Source of the DNA: Planctomycetota bacterium | Lineage (GTDB): Bacteria > Planctomycetota > Phycisphaerae > Phycisphaerales > SM1A02 | Length of the DNA: 12,214 nt | Reading direction: 5' to 3' | NCBI GenBank assembly: GCA_027295365.1 | Contig: JAPULD010000222.1 | Location: forward strand, 1-12,214 | Part shown: positions 1-4,863 of the stretch, piece after piece | Layout of the letters: every line of letters begins with the position of its first letter | Position numbering within the stretch: the first letter of the stretch is position 1 | Made by a program: the position numbers and the translations under genes | The notes under the pieces: generated by a model | Told to the model about the DNA's origin: nothing | What the model saw: the letters and a program-made list of their open reading frames with translations, nothing else | Databases searched by the model: none

Positions 1-2
1 GG

Positions 3-236
3 AAGGAATTTACGTCTCGAAATATTCGCGTCCTCTTGGGAGATAGGTACCAGGAGTATGCGAACGGTATCGACAAGTCATCAATTTCCACTTCACTTGC
101 TCGGCTGCGTAATCTAGGCGAGATCGTCGTCAAGCTGGCCGGATCTGGACGACGGCCAGCGAGCTATATCAAGTCGAAAAAAGACGACAACGGAAATTGG
201 AAGCTAGGCCCTGATTCGGAAGGGGGTGAAGCGTGA
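3..236 (+). CDS. C-terminal part of a winged-helix-like protein (5' end outside window)
   Basis: The reading frame is open from the left edge to a TGA at 234-236, so only about the last 77 residues are visible. A TTG at 36 could act as a start, but the frame continues upstream without a stop and the sequence before it (K-E-F-T-S-R-N-I-R-V-L-L) fits the first helix of the fold, so I treat the gene as truncated by the window. The segment S-S-I-S-T-S-L-A-R-L-R-N-L-G-E-I looks like the recognition helix of a winged helix-turn-helix. It is followed by a Gly/Arg-rich wing (G-S-G-R-R-P-A-S-Y) and a hydrophilic tail. This suggests a DNA-binding end of a regulator or of a larger mobile-element protein. 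The N-terminal domain is not visible, so no function is assigned. It lies beside a GIY-YIG nuclease and a transposase, in keeping with accessory DNA. Confidence 0.5.
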   Translation, partial: KEFTSRNIRVLLGDRYQEYANGIDKSSISTSLARLRNLGEIVVKLAGSGRRPASYIKSKKDDNGNWKLGPDSEGGEA

Positions 237-283
237 TACCCAAGACGGGGCGGCTGTGCGGCAGAGCGCCCAGAAAAAGAAAA

Positions 284-305
284 TGAGCACGCTGGAACGT
301 GCTCA
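284..305 (-). terminator. Hairpin, terminator-like on the minus strand
   Basis: A perfect 8-bp inverted repeat (TGAGCACG at 284-291, CGTGCTCA at 298-305) encloses the 6-nt loop CTGGAA. On the plus strand it is preceded by an A-rich run (about 272-283), so read on the minus strand the stem is followed by TTTTCTTTTT, the layout of an intrinsic terminator. On the plus strand nothing T-rich follows. It would stop leftward transcription, for example read-through from the minus-strand ORF at 734-1054, before it enters the winged-helix gene. Confidence 0.5.
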
Positions 306-343
306 CTCTGTGCCGTTGAGAATCAGGCAACCACTCTAGGGTC

Positions 344-368
344 GGCGTCGGCTGAACCCGGCGTCGGC
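344..368. repeat. Short direct repeat GGCGTCGGC x2
   Basis: GGCGTCGGC occurs at 344-352 and 360-368, separated by TGAACCC. It lies in the 216-bp gap between the winged-helix fragment and the GIY-YIG gene. Apart from the hairpin at 284-305 I see no other structure in this gap and no convincing promoter for the downstream gene. It could be a binding site for a regulator or a chance GC-rich repeat. Confidence 0.3.
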
Positions 369-452
369 CCGCATTTCAAATATCGGTCTTGCACGGCGTG
401 TGTCAAGGTCGTACCTCCAATTTTACACCAAACAATTGAGGGAGGCAACCCC

Positions 453-737
453 ATGCCTTTTCCTGAGCAATCTCCGCGCGAATACACTCGCGCAAATATT
501 GAGGCACTGAACCCAAATCAGAATGGCTGTTATGGCATTTACAAGCAAGGTGAATGGATCTACGTGGGCAAGGGTGATATTCGATCCCGCATGCTTGATC
601 ACTTCAATGGCGACAATGCATGCATTTCTGGTAAGCGTCCCACGTATTGGGTTAGTGCCGTTTCTGCCAACTACGACGAACTGGAAAAGCAGCTCATCCG
701 TGAGTTGTCCCCGTCGTGCAACAAGAGGGTCGGCTAG
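453..737 (+). CDS. Small stand-alone GIY-YIG domain nuclease
   Basis: This encodes a 94-residue protein consisting of almost nothing but a GIY-YIG domain. The signature is G28-I29-Y30 followed by Y37-V38-G39, then the catalytic Arg in G-D-I-R-S-R (R46 is the expected one, R44 is close by) and H50. The domain closes with E78-K-Q-L-I-R-E-L and P87-x-x-N90, which supply the metal-binding Glu and the conserved P-x-x-N end. Family members cleave DNA using one divalent metal and act in repair, homing, restriction or mobile-element processing. With no DNA-binding domain of its own, the target cannot be inferred. The ATG at 453 is preceded by a strong ribosome-binding site (GAGGGAGG, 437-444). Its stop overlaps by a few bases the stop of the convergent ORF at 734-1054. 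Its setting next to an IS suggests horizontally acquired DNA. Confidence 0.85.
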   Translation: MPFPEQSPREYTRANIEALNPNQNGCYGIYKQGEWIYVGKGDIRSRMLDHFNGDNACISGKRPTYWVSAVSANYDELEKQLIRELSPSCNKRVG

Positions 738-1054
738 CTACAGCCACATCCTGTTCCATCGAATCGGCCGGTCAGCCGATCGAAATAGTAATCACGACCG
801 TCAATGGTGATGCGAGTGAATAATTCACCCACCCTGATACGGACCTCTTGTCCGGTCAGGGTGTCTTTGATTTCAGCGTCTTGCATTGCACCAGGAATTC
901 GCGCTTTGTTCAGGCATCGGCATAGCAACGACCGTATACGACTGCTAAGTATTTGCAATCGCGTAGATCCGAATGTCGCGAGCCTATCGGGCATCGGGAA
1001 CTTAAAATTAACCGAATCGTCTGACATAGGTGACATGATAGCACTATCGACCAT
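734..1054 (-). CDS. Hypothetical protein, Cys/Gly-rich C-terminus
   Basis: I do not recognise this 106-residue ORF. It has a basic, Arg/Leu-rich N-terminal half (around R-I-R-S-L-L-C-R-C-L) and a more ordered C-terminal half with alternating hydrophobic residues suggesting beta strands: V-R-I-R-V-G-E-L-F-T-R-I-T-I, then D-Y-Y-F-D-R-L-T-G. It ends in G-T-G-C-G-C-S. This regular half is why I prefer it to the opposite-strand ORF at 804-1061, whose composition is random-looking. In-frame ATGs occur at 1054, 1036 and 1027. None has a well-placed ribosome-binding site; an AAAGG lies too far upstream of the first. It is convergent with the GIY-YIG gene (overlap 734-737) and downstream, on the same strand, of the transposase, so it could be read by transposase-initiated transcripts. 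Confidence 0.5.
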   Translation of the reverse strand: MVDSAIMSPMSDDSVNFKFPMPDRLATFGSTRLQILSSRIRSLLCRCLNKARIPGAMQDAEIKDTLTGQEVRIRVGELFTRITIDGRDYYFDRLTGRFDGTGCGCS

Positions 1055-1101
1055 TCATTAATAGAGCCTTTAACCCCTTTTTTTAGGATATCTACGGGAG
1101 A

Positions 1102-2058
1102 TTACTGGGCATCCACAAGTTCGGCGTACTTCAGCCTACGACCAAGAATGTCGGTCATGACAAAGCGAAACCGATCGCCGTCCGGCATATCTCGCAGGTT
1201 GAATCGCCGCGTCATCTCATCGAGATATCGATCCAGGTGCTTGGGACTGACTGCCACATACGTACCTCTTATCGTGCGCTTTATCAGGGACCAGAAGCCT
1301 TCGAGCGTGTTGACGTGATTGATACCGATGGCGTAGTGGTAGAGGTGGTTGACGACCTCACGCCGAAAGTATTTCTCAAGCCCATGGTAATGTGTCGCTA
1401 TATCGCTGTAGAGGAGACTTCCCGGCTCGACGTTTTTCAGGATGCCCGGGTGGATGAACCTTGCTTGGGAATTGGGAACGACCTGAGTACGTAATTCACC
1501 GCCACGCTCAAACATGCCTTGGACCACGGTCTTGTTCATCCCCTTGGGGCCGAACTCTGCTTTGACCTTGGCCTGCTTGTGCTTGTGCATGAATTTGAGA
1601 CGACCACCGACGAACGATTCATCCGTTTCAACTTCACCCCTTATCTTGCGATAGGTCGGGGTCTGCATGGCGAGTCTTATTCTGTGCAGCATGTGCCACG
1701 CGCTCTTCTGGGTGATCCCTAGCGACCTGGCCAACTCGCATGAACTGACACCGTTCCTGGCATTGACTATGCACCAGACGGCCACCAGCCACTTGCTCAG
1801 TGGCAGGGGCGAGTCCTCGAAGATCGTCCCGACCTTGGCCGAGAACTGCTTGCGGCACTGCTTCTCCCGGCACTGGAACAGCCTGCGGCTCTTGATCTTC
1901 CCAACACTGATCGTTCCACACTCGGGGCAGCAGACTTCGCCTCCCGGCCACTTTATGGCGCAGACGTACTCGAAGCATTTATCCTCGTCGGCGAAGAAAC
2001 GAACAGCCCCGATTAGAGTCTCTGGAGTGTGAATTTCGGTGTATGGGGTGGTTTCCAT
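1102..2058 (-). CDS. IS1595-family (ISXO2-like) DDE transposase
   Basis: This is a 318-residue, apparently intact transposase. The N-terminus carries the zinc-ribbon of this family, with C44-P-E-C47 and C63-x4-C68, for DNA binding. Next comes a helix-turn-helix region (about 105-130: C-E-L-A-R-S-L-G-I-T-Q-K-S-A-W). The catalytic RNase H-like core has D146 in V-E-T-D-E-S-F-V-G-G, D219 in L-Y-S-D-I-A, and the third acidic position at E253 in H-V-N-T-L-E-G-F-W. This is followed by the family block I-K-R-T-I-R-G-T-Y and H-L-D-R-Y-L-D-E. Length and motif order match full-length IS1595 members, so it is probably active. The ATG at 2058 is 4 bases after AAGG, and a strong promoter sits immediately upstream. 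It is divergent from recA with 145 bp between the two start codons. Confidence 0.95.
   Translation of the reverse strand: METTPYTEIHTPETLIGAVRFFADEDKCFEYVCAIKWPGGEVCCPECGTISVGKIKSRRLFQCREKQCRKQFSAKVGTIFEDSPLPLSKWLVAVWCIVNARNGVSSCELARSLGITQKSAWHMLHRIRLAMQTPTYRKIRGEVETDESFVGGRLKFMHKHKQAKVKAEFGPKGMNKTVVQGMFERGGELRTQVVPNSQARFIHPGILKNVEPGSLLYSDIATHYHGLEKYFRREVVNHLYHYAIGINHVNTLEGFWSLIKRTIRGTYVAVSPKHLDRYLDEMTRRFNLRDMPDGDRFRFVMTDILGRRLKYAELVDAQ
1102..2058 (-). mobile_element. IS1595-family insertion sequence (ends not resolved)
   Basis: The transposase gene defines the core of an insertion sequence. I searched 1055-1101 and 2059-2160 for terminal inverted repeats and for the 8-bp target duplication typical of the family and found no convincing pair. 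The element may have decayed ends, or the ends may be too imperfect to see by eye. The interval given is therefore only the coding core. The true element should extend some tens of bases on each side. Confidence 0.6.
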
Positions 2059-2060
2059 AC
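2041..2060. repeat. Inverted repeat over the transposase start codon
   Basis: GTATGG at 2041-2046 and CCATAC at 2055-2060 form a perfect 6-bp inverted repeat with an 8-nt loop. The right arm contains the transposase ATG (2058-2056 on the minus strand). In RNA it could fold back over the initiation codon. It may lower translation of the transposase or be a protein-binding site near the promoter. Confidence 0.4.
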
Positions 2061-2064
2061 CCTT

Positions 2065-2092
2065 ATTATGGCTAATAATCCCGATGAGTCAA
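2065..2092 (-). promoter_or_regulatory. Sigma-70-type promoter of the transposase
   Basis: Read on the minus strand, TTGACT (2092-2087) and CATAAT (2070-2065) are separated by 16 bp, close to the sigma-70 consensus. The expected transcription start, about 7 nt downstream of the -10 box, falls at about 2058, which is the A of the transposase ATG. This predicts a leaderless or nearly leaderless mRNA. Confidence 0.5.
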
Positions 2093-2095
2093 GTA

Positions 2096-2101
2096 TATAA
2101 T
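2096..2101 (+). promoter_or_regulatory. Candidate -10 box for recA
   Basis: A perfect TATAAT lies in the AT-rich stretch between the divergent transposase and recA. At the expected -35 position (2073-2078) there is only TAATAA, a poor match, so this would be a weak or activator-dependent promoter. The start point would be near 2108, giving a leader of about 95 nt that includes both copies of the ATACCGAACAT repeat. The -10 box sits 3 bp from the -35 box of the opposing transposase promoter. Confidence 0.35.
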
Positions 2102-2122
2102 TACCACAATTAACCCAAATTT

Positions 2123-2180
2123 ATACCGAACATCACTTGACGATGACGACAATTTGTGCATCCTGACGAATACCGAACAT
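2123..2180. repeat. 11-bp direct repeat ATACCGAACAT in the recA upstream region
   Basis: ATACCGAACAT occurs exactly at 2123-2133 and 2170-2180, 47 bp apart. The CGAACAT core resembles a half-site of the CGAAC-N4-GTTCG type LexA box, but I see no matching second half at either copy. The spacing of about 4.5 helical turns and the position just upstream of recA make a regulatory role plausible but unproven. Confidence 0.4.
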
Positions 2181-2203
2181 TGACCTACAGAAAGGGTGCA
2201 GCT

Positions 2204-3364
2204 ATGGTGACAGCGACGGCAAACGGAACCGCCCCCGGAACGAAAACCGGATCTCCCTCCAAGGCGGCGAAATCCTCTTCGGGACGCGCAAAAAAGGATC
2301 CCCCCATGGCCAATGTCATCACTGAGGACAAGGGACGCCTTCAGGCCCTGGAAAGGGCTCTCGGACAGATTGAAAAGATGTTCGGCAAGGGGTCGATCAT
2401 GCGACTGGATGGCCAGGCCGACTATATCATCCCGGGCATCAGCACCGGTGCTCTCAGCCTCGATATCGCACTGGGCGGACGGGGTGTGCCCCGGGGTCGC
2501 GTGGTCGAGATCTTCGGCCCTGAATCCTCAGGTAAGACGACCCTGGCTCTCACCATTGCCTCCAACGCTCAGAAGACTGGTGGCGTGGCTGCGTTCATCG
2601 ATGCCGAGCATGCCTTGGATCCCTCCTGGGCAAGACGACTGGGTGTGAATATCGATGAACTTTTGGTTTCTCAGCCTGATACGGGTGAGCAAGCCCTGGA
2701 AATCTGCGAACTGCTGGTCCGATCCAACGCCGTCGATGTGGTGGTGATTGATTCCGTGGCCGCCCTGATCCCTCAGGCGGAAATTGATGGCGACATGGGG
2801 GCCACCCACGTGGGCCTGCAGGCCAGGCTGATGAGTCAGGCCATGCGCAAGCTCACCGGAGCCATCGCCAAGAGCGCCACCACTGTCCTCTTCATCAACC
2901 CGAGTCGTGAGAAGATCGGCGTCATGTTCGGCTCCCCCGAGACCACCCCGGGTGGCCGGGCCCTGAAGTTCTACTCCTCGGTCCGCATCGACATTCGCCG
3001 TACCGGCGCGATCAAGGATGGCGACGTGAACGTGGGCAACCGCGTTCGGGCTCGGGTGGTGAAGAACAAGGTCGCCCCCCCCTTCCGCGATGCGGAATTC
3101 GACATCATGTTCGACGAGGGCATCTCCGCCTCGGGCGACCTGATCGATCTGGCGGTGGCCGATGAAGTGGTCAACAAGTCCGGCTCCTGGTTCAGCTACA
3201 AGGAGATCAGGCTCGGGCAGGGCCGGGAGAATGCCAAGCAGTTCATTCGCGAGAATCAGGACTTGTTTGATGAAATCAAGCTGAAAGTTCAGGAGAAGCG
3301 AGGGCTGATCACCACGGAAGCCGCCGAGGAATCCAAGCCGCAAGAGCAGGATACCAAGGCATAA
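2204..3364 (+). CDS. recA: RecA recombinase, with altered loop L2
   Basis: RecA polymerises on single-stranded DNA, catalyses ATP-dependent strand exchange and triggers LexA-type autocleavage. Two starts are plausible. ATG 2204 has AAAGGG 7 bases upstream and gives 386 residues with a Ser/Thr/Ala/Lys-rich extension. ATG 2306 has AAAAAGGA 7 bases upstream and gives 352 residues, the standard length. Numbering here is from 2306. Walker A is G71-P-E-S-S-G-K-T-T79, the catalytic Glu is E101 in I-D-A-E-H-A-L-D-P, and Walker B is V-V-V-I-D149-S. Loop L1 (D-G-D-M-G-A-T-H-V-G-L) is followed by the conserved M-S-Q-A-M-R-K-L. Loop L2 reads I-N198-P199-S200-R201-E-K-I-G-V-M-F-G, where the family has N-Q-I-R. 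The C-terminal domain (G-S-W-F-S-Y, then G-R-E-N-A-K-Q) and an acidic tail follow. It is monocistronic, with its own terminator and no recX nearby. Confidence 0.96.
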   Translation: MVTATANGTAPGTKTGSPSKAAKSSSGRAKKDPPMANVITEDKGRLQALERALGQIEKMFGKGSIMRLDGQADYIIPGISTGALSLDIALGGRGVPRGRVVEIFGPESSGKTTLALTIASNAQKTGGVAAFIDAEHALDPSWARRLGVNIDELLVSQPDTGEQALEICELLVRSNAVDVVVIDSVAALIPQAEIDGDMGATHVGLQARLMSQAMRKLTGAIAKSATTVLFINPSREKIGVMFGSPETTPGGRALKFYSSVRIDIRRTGAIKDGDVNVGNRVRARVVKNKVAPPFRDAEFDIMFDEGISASGDLIDLAVADEVVNKSGSWFSYKEIRLGQGRENAKQFIRENQDLFDEIKLKVQEKRGLITTEAAEESKPQEQDTKA

Positions 3365-3414
3365 CCCCCCTTTTAGACTTCAAACGGCGTCTTGCCGAAT
3401 CAAATACCGCCCAC

Positions 3415-3443
3415 AATCGCCTGATCAGGGATCAGGCGATTTT
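3415..3443 (+). terminator. Intrinsic terminator of recA
   Basis: A perfect 12-bp stem (AATCGCCTGATC at 3415-3426 with GATCAGGCGATT at 3430-3441) and a 3-nt loop are followed by the short T-run TTTT at 3440-3443. It begins 50 bp after the recA stop. The T-run is short, but the stem is long and GC-rich in its middle. Confidence 0.75.
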
Positions 3444-3461
3444 CATTGTCGGAATGAAAAT
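3439..3461. repeat. AT-rich inverted repeat overlapping the recA terminator
   Basis: ATTTTCATT at 3439-3447 pairs perfectly with AATGAAAAT at 3453-3461 around the 5-nt loop GTCGG. Its left arm shares three bases with the lower stem of the recA terminator, so the two hairpins compete at their base. It may extend the termination signal. Confidence 0.4.
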
Positions 3462-3494
3462 TCAATGACGAATGACTCAATCAATTCCATACTT

Positions 3495-3561
3495 TTGGCA
3501 TACTTGCAATAGAGCCAACTTGGCAAAAAGGCTTGGCATTGTGCAAAAATAGCCTTAGGTT
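3495..3561 (+). promoter_or_regulatory. Putative promoter and TTGGCA repeats upstream of the secreted protease
   Basis: TTGGCA occurs three times in this 238-bp intergenic gap, at 3495-3500, 3520-3525 and 3533-3538. The second is part of the small palindrome GCCAACTTGGC (3514-3524). The third copy is followed after 17 bp by TAGGTT (3556-3561), a possible -35/-10 pair for the protease gene that starts at 3606. I checked for a sigma-54 promoter (GG-N10-GC) and the spacing does not fit. Confidence 0.3.
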
Positions 3562-3605
3562 CGATTAACCACACATGATCAATTCCTCACGAGCACTCCA
3601 ATTTG

Positions 3606-4640
3606 ATGCCGACCCAAGATCAAATCCTCACCCCATGCCAACGGTCACGTAGCGTCCAGCTTCTGATCCTCCTGTTGGTTTGCAGCCTCGCCCCGGCGGG
3701 GACACGACGCGATGATCGCACGGACGCACAGTATCTGGAACAGGCCACCCTTTCCCAATTCGATCCCTTCGGCAAGTTCATTACGATTTCAAATGGCAAT
3801 CACGTCTGCAGCGGCACCCTCATCACACCCCGGTTTGTTCTTGCCGCAGCCCATTGCGTCGATCAGTTCAGCAGCACCTCCAATCTCGGATTCGTCGTCG
3901 GCGGGCAGACCTATCAGGCTGATGCGATCACGTTGCATCCCGACTGGCCATCCGGCAATCCGAGTTCACCGCCTTCCGACGACGGAAACGACATCGCCAT
4001 CGTTCATCTCGACTCTCCGGTGCAAGGTGTCGCACCTGCGAATCGATATCGCGGCACGTCCGAACTCGGGGCCGTCGGGCTGTATGTCGGATTCGGGTGG
4101 ACCGGAGATGGCAACACCGGTCAACAGAGTGGTACCGGGGGCCAGAAACGGGCTGGCCAGAATATGCTTGATGTCCTGGGTAGTTTTGTTACGGGTTGGG
4201 ACGATGGACTCATCCTGAGCGATTTCGACAACGCGGGGGATTCCCAGGACAGTGTCTTCGGAAGTGCAGGCCCCCTTGCACTTGAATTTCAACTTGCACA
4301 CCTCGACAGCGGTTCGGGAGTTTTCATCCAGGAAGGCGGCGTTTGGTACCTTGCCGCCATTGGGGTATTGATCGCTGATTTTAGTGGTGATGCCATCTTC
4401 AGCAATTACGGAGATGTGACAGGATCAACCCGCGTCGCGCCCCATATGTCCTGGATCGATCAGGTTCTGTGCCCTGCTGATACTGACGGTAATCTCCAAG
4501 TCGATGTGGATGATCTGCTCGAATTGCTTGGGAATTGGGGCTTCTGTTCACCCCCCTGCCTTGGAGACATTGATCTCAACAGTCAAGTCGATGTTGAAGA
4601 TCTTCTCTCTTTGCTGGCGGCATGGGGCACCTGTCCATAA
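3606..4640 (+). CDS. Secreted trypsin-like serine protease with dockerin-like C-terminal repeats
   Basis: This is a 344-residue exported S1-family protease. A basic N-terminus is followed by a hydrophobic segment (about 17-31, V-Q-L-L-I-L-L-L-V) ending near A-P-A-G, a likely signal peptide. The catalytic triad is H83 in A-A-A-H-C, D129 in N-D-I-A-I-V-H-L, and S235 in L-D-S-G-S-G, where the family usually has G-D-S-G-G. C68 and C84 are placed for the standard disulfide next to the catalytic His. There is no clear zymogen cleavage motif. After W283 the chain ends in two repeats (about 291-312 and 320-341) of the form D-x-D-x-N-x-Q-V-D-V-D/E-D-L-L ending L-x-x-W-G, each followed by Cys. These resemble dockerin calcium-binding loops and probably anchor or sort the enzyme outside the inner membrane. 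ATG 3606 follows an in-frame TTG at 3603. No strong ribosome-binding site is seen. Confidence 0.9.
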   Translation: MPTQDQILTPCQRSRSVQLLILLLVCSLAPAGTRRDDRTDAQYLEQATLSQFDPFGKFITISNGNHVCSGTLITPRFVLAAAHCVDQFSSTSNLGFVVGGQTYQADAITLHPDWPSGNPSSPPSDDGNDIAIVHLDSPVQGVAPANRYRGTSELGAVGLYVGFGWTGDGNTGQQSGTGGQKRAGQNMLDVLGSFVTGWDDGLILSDFDNAGDSQDSVFGSAGPLALEFQLAHLDSGSGVFIQEGGVWYLAAIGVLIADFSGDAIFSNYGDVTGSTRVAPHMSWIDQVLCPADTDGNLQVDVDDLLELLGNWGFCSPPCLGDIDLNSQVDVEDLLSLLAAWGTCP

Positions 4641-4672
4641 CGAGACCAAGTCCTCGAATGGCCTCAATCGTT

Positions 4673-4719
4673 GCCATTATGGTCGCAGATCGTAACATTG
4701 AATTTGAGACCACAATGGC
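4673..4719. repeat. Inverted repeat between the protease and tRNA-Leu
   Basis: GCCATTATGGTC at 4673-4684 and GACCACAATGGC at 4708-4719 can pair at 11 of 12 positions around a 23-nt loop. It begins 33 bp after the protease stop and ends 26 bp before the tRNA. There is no T-run after it, so it is more likely an mRNA 3'-end stabiliser, processing site or protein-binding site than an intrinsic terminator. Confidence 0.45.
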
Positions 4720-4745
4720 TATCATCCGATTCCCCGTAACCGGGA

Positions 4746-4831
4746 GCGGCTGTGGCGGAACTGGCAGACGCGCTAGATTCAGGTTCTAGTGGGAGTAAAA
4801 TCCCGTGGAGGTTCGAATCCTCTCAGCCGCA
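4746..4831 (+). tRNA. tRNA-Leu (anticodon CAG)
   Basis: This is an 86-nt class II tRNA. The acceptor stem pairs GCGGCTG (4746-4752) with CAGCCGC (4824-4830), with discriminator A at 4831. The D-arm region TGGCGGAACTGGCAGACGC is typical of bacterial tRNA-Leu. The anticodon stem CTAGA/TCTAG encloses the loop TTCAGGT, so the anticodon is CAG and it reads CUG codons. A long variable arm (TGGGAG...ATCCCG) and the T-arm GAGGTTCGAATCCTC follow. The 3' CCA is not encoded, so it must be added by CCA nucleotidyltransferase. It is monocistronic, between the two convergent dockerin-tailed genes, with a terminator 4 bases downstream. Confidence 0.97.
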
Positions 4832-4834
4832 TTC

Positions 4835-4863
4835 ATGACCTGGCCTTGGCCGGGTCATTTTTT
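4835..4863 (+). terminator. Intrinsic terminator of tRNA-Leu
   Basis: ATGACCTGGC (4835-4844) pairs with GCCGGGTCAT (4849-4858), with one G-T wobble, around a CTTG loop, and is followed by TTTTTT and a further CTTT. The T-run continues into the 3' end of the convergent beta-propeller gene, whose TGA stop is the complement of 4855-4857. Confidence 0.85.

Noticed and set aside
804..1061. Plus-strand 85-codon ORF overlapping the 734-1054 minus ORF
   Set aside because: The composition lacks domain-like patterning, and the minus-strand frame has a regular strand-rich half. Only one can easily be real, and I favour the minus one.
1055..2160. Terminal inverted repeats of the insertion sequence
   Set aside because: Short matches such as CATCGGGA (992-999 and the complement near 2080) and ATTAATAG/ATTATTAG were seen, but one lies inside a neighbouring ORF and the others are too short and AT-rich to define ends.
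2123..2180. Complete LexA box
   Set aside because: The GAAC half-sites have no GTTC partner at the required spacing, so only a direct repeat is reported.
2528..3343. 271-codon minus-strand ORF opposite recA
   Set aside because: It lies entirely within recA, and its protein is a Gly/His/Asp-rich mirror of high-GC codons with no domain. It is a shadow frame.
3490..3550. Sigma-54 promoter at the TTGGCA/TTGCA sequences
   Set aside because: The GG and GC doublets are 6-7 nt apart, not the required 10.
4810..4831. tRNA-Leu 3' end as a phage or island attachment site
   Set aside because: No second copy of the tRNA 3' end was found elsewhere in the window, and no integrase is present.
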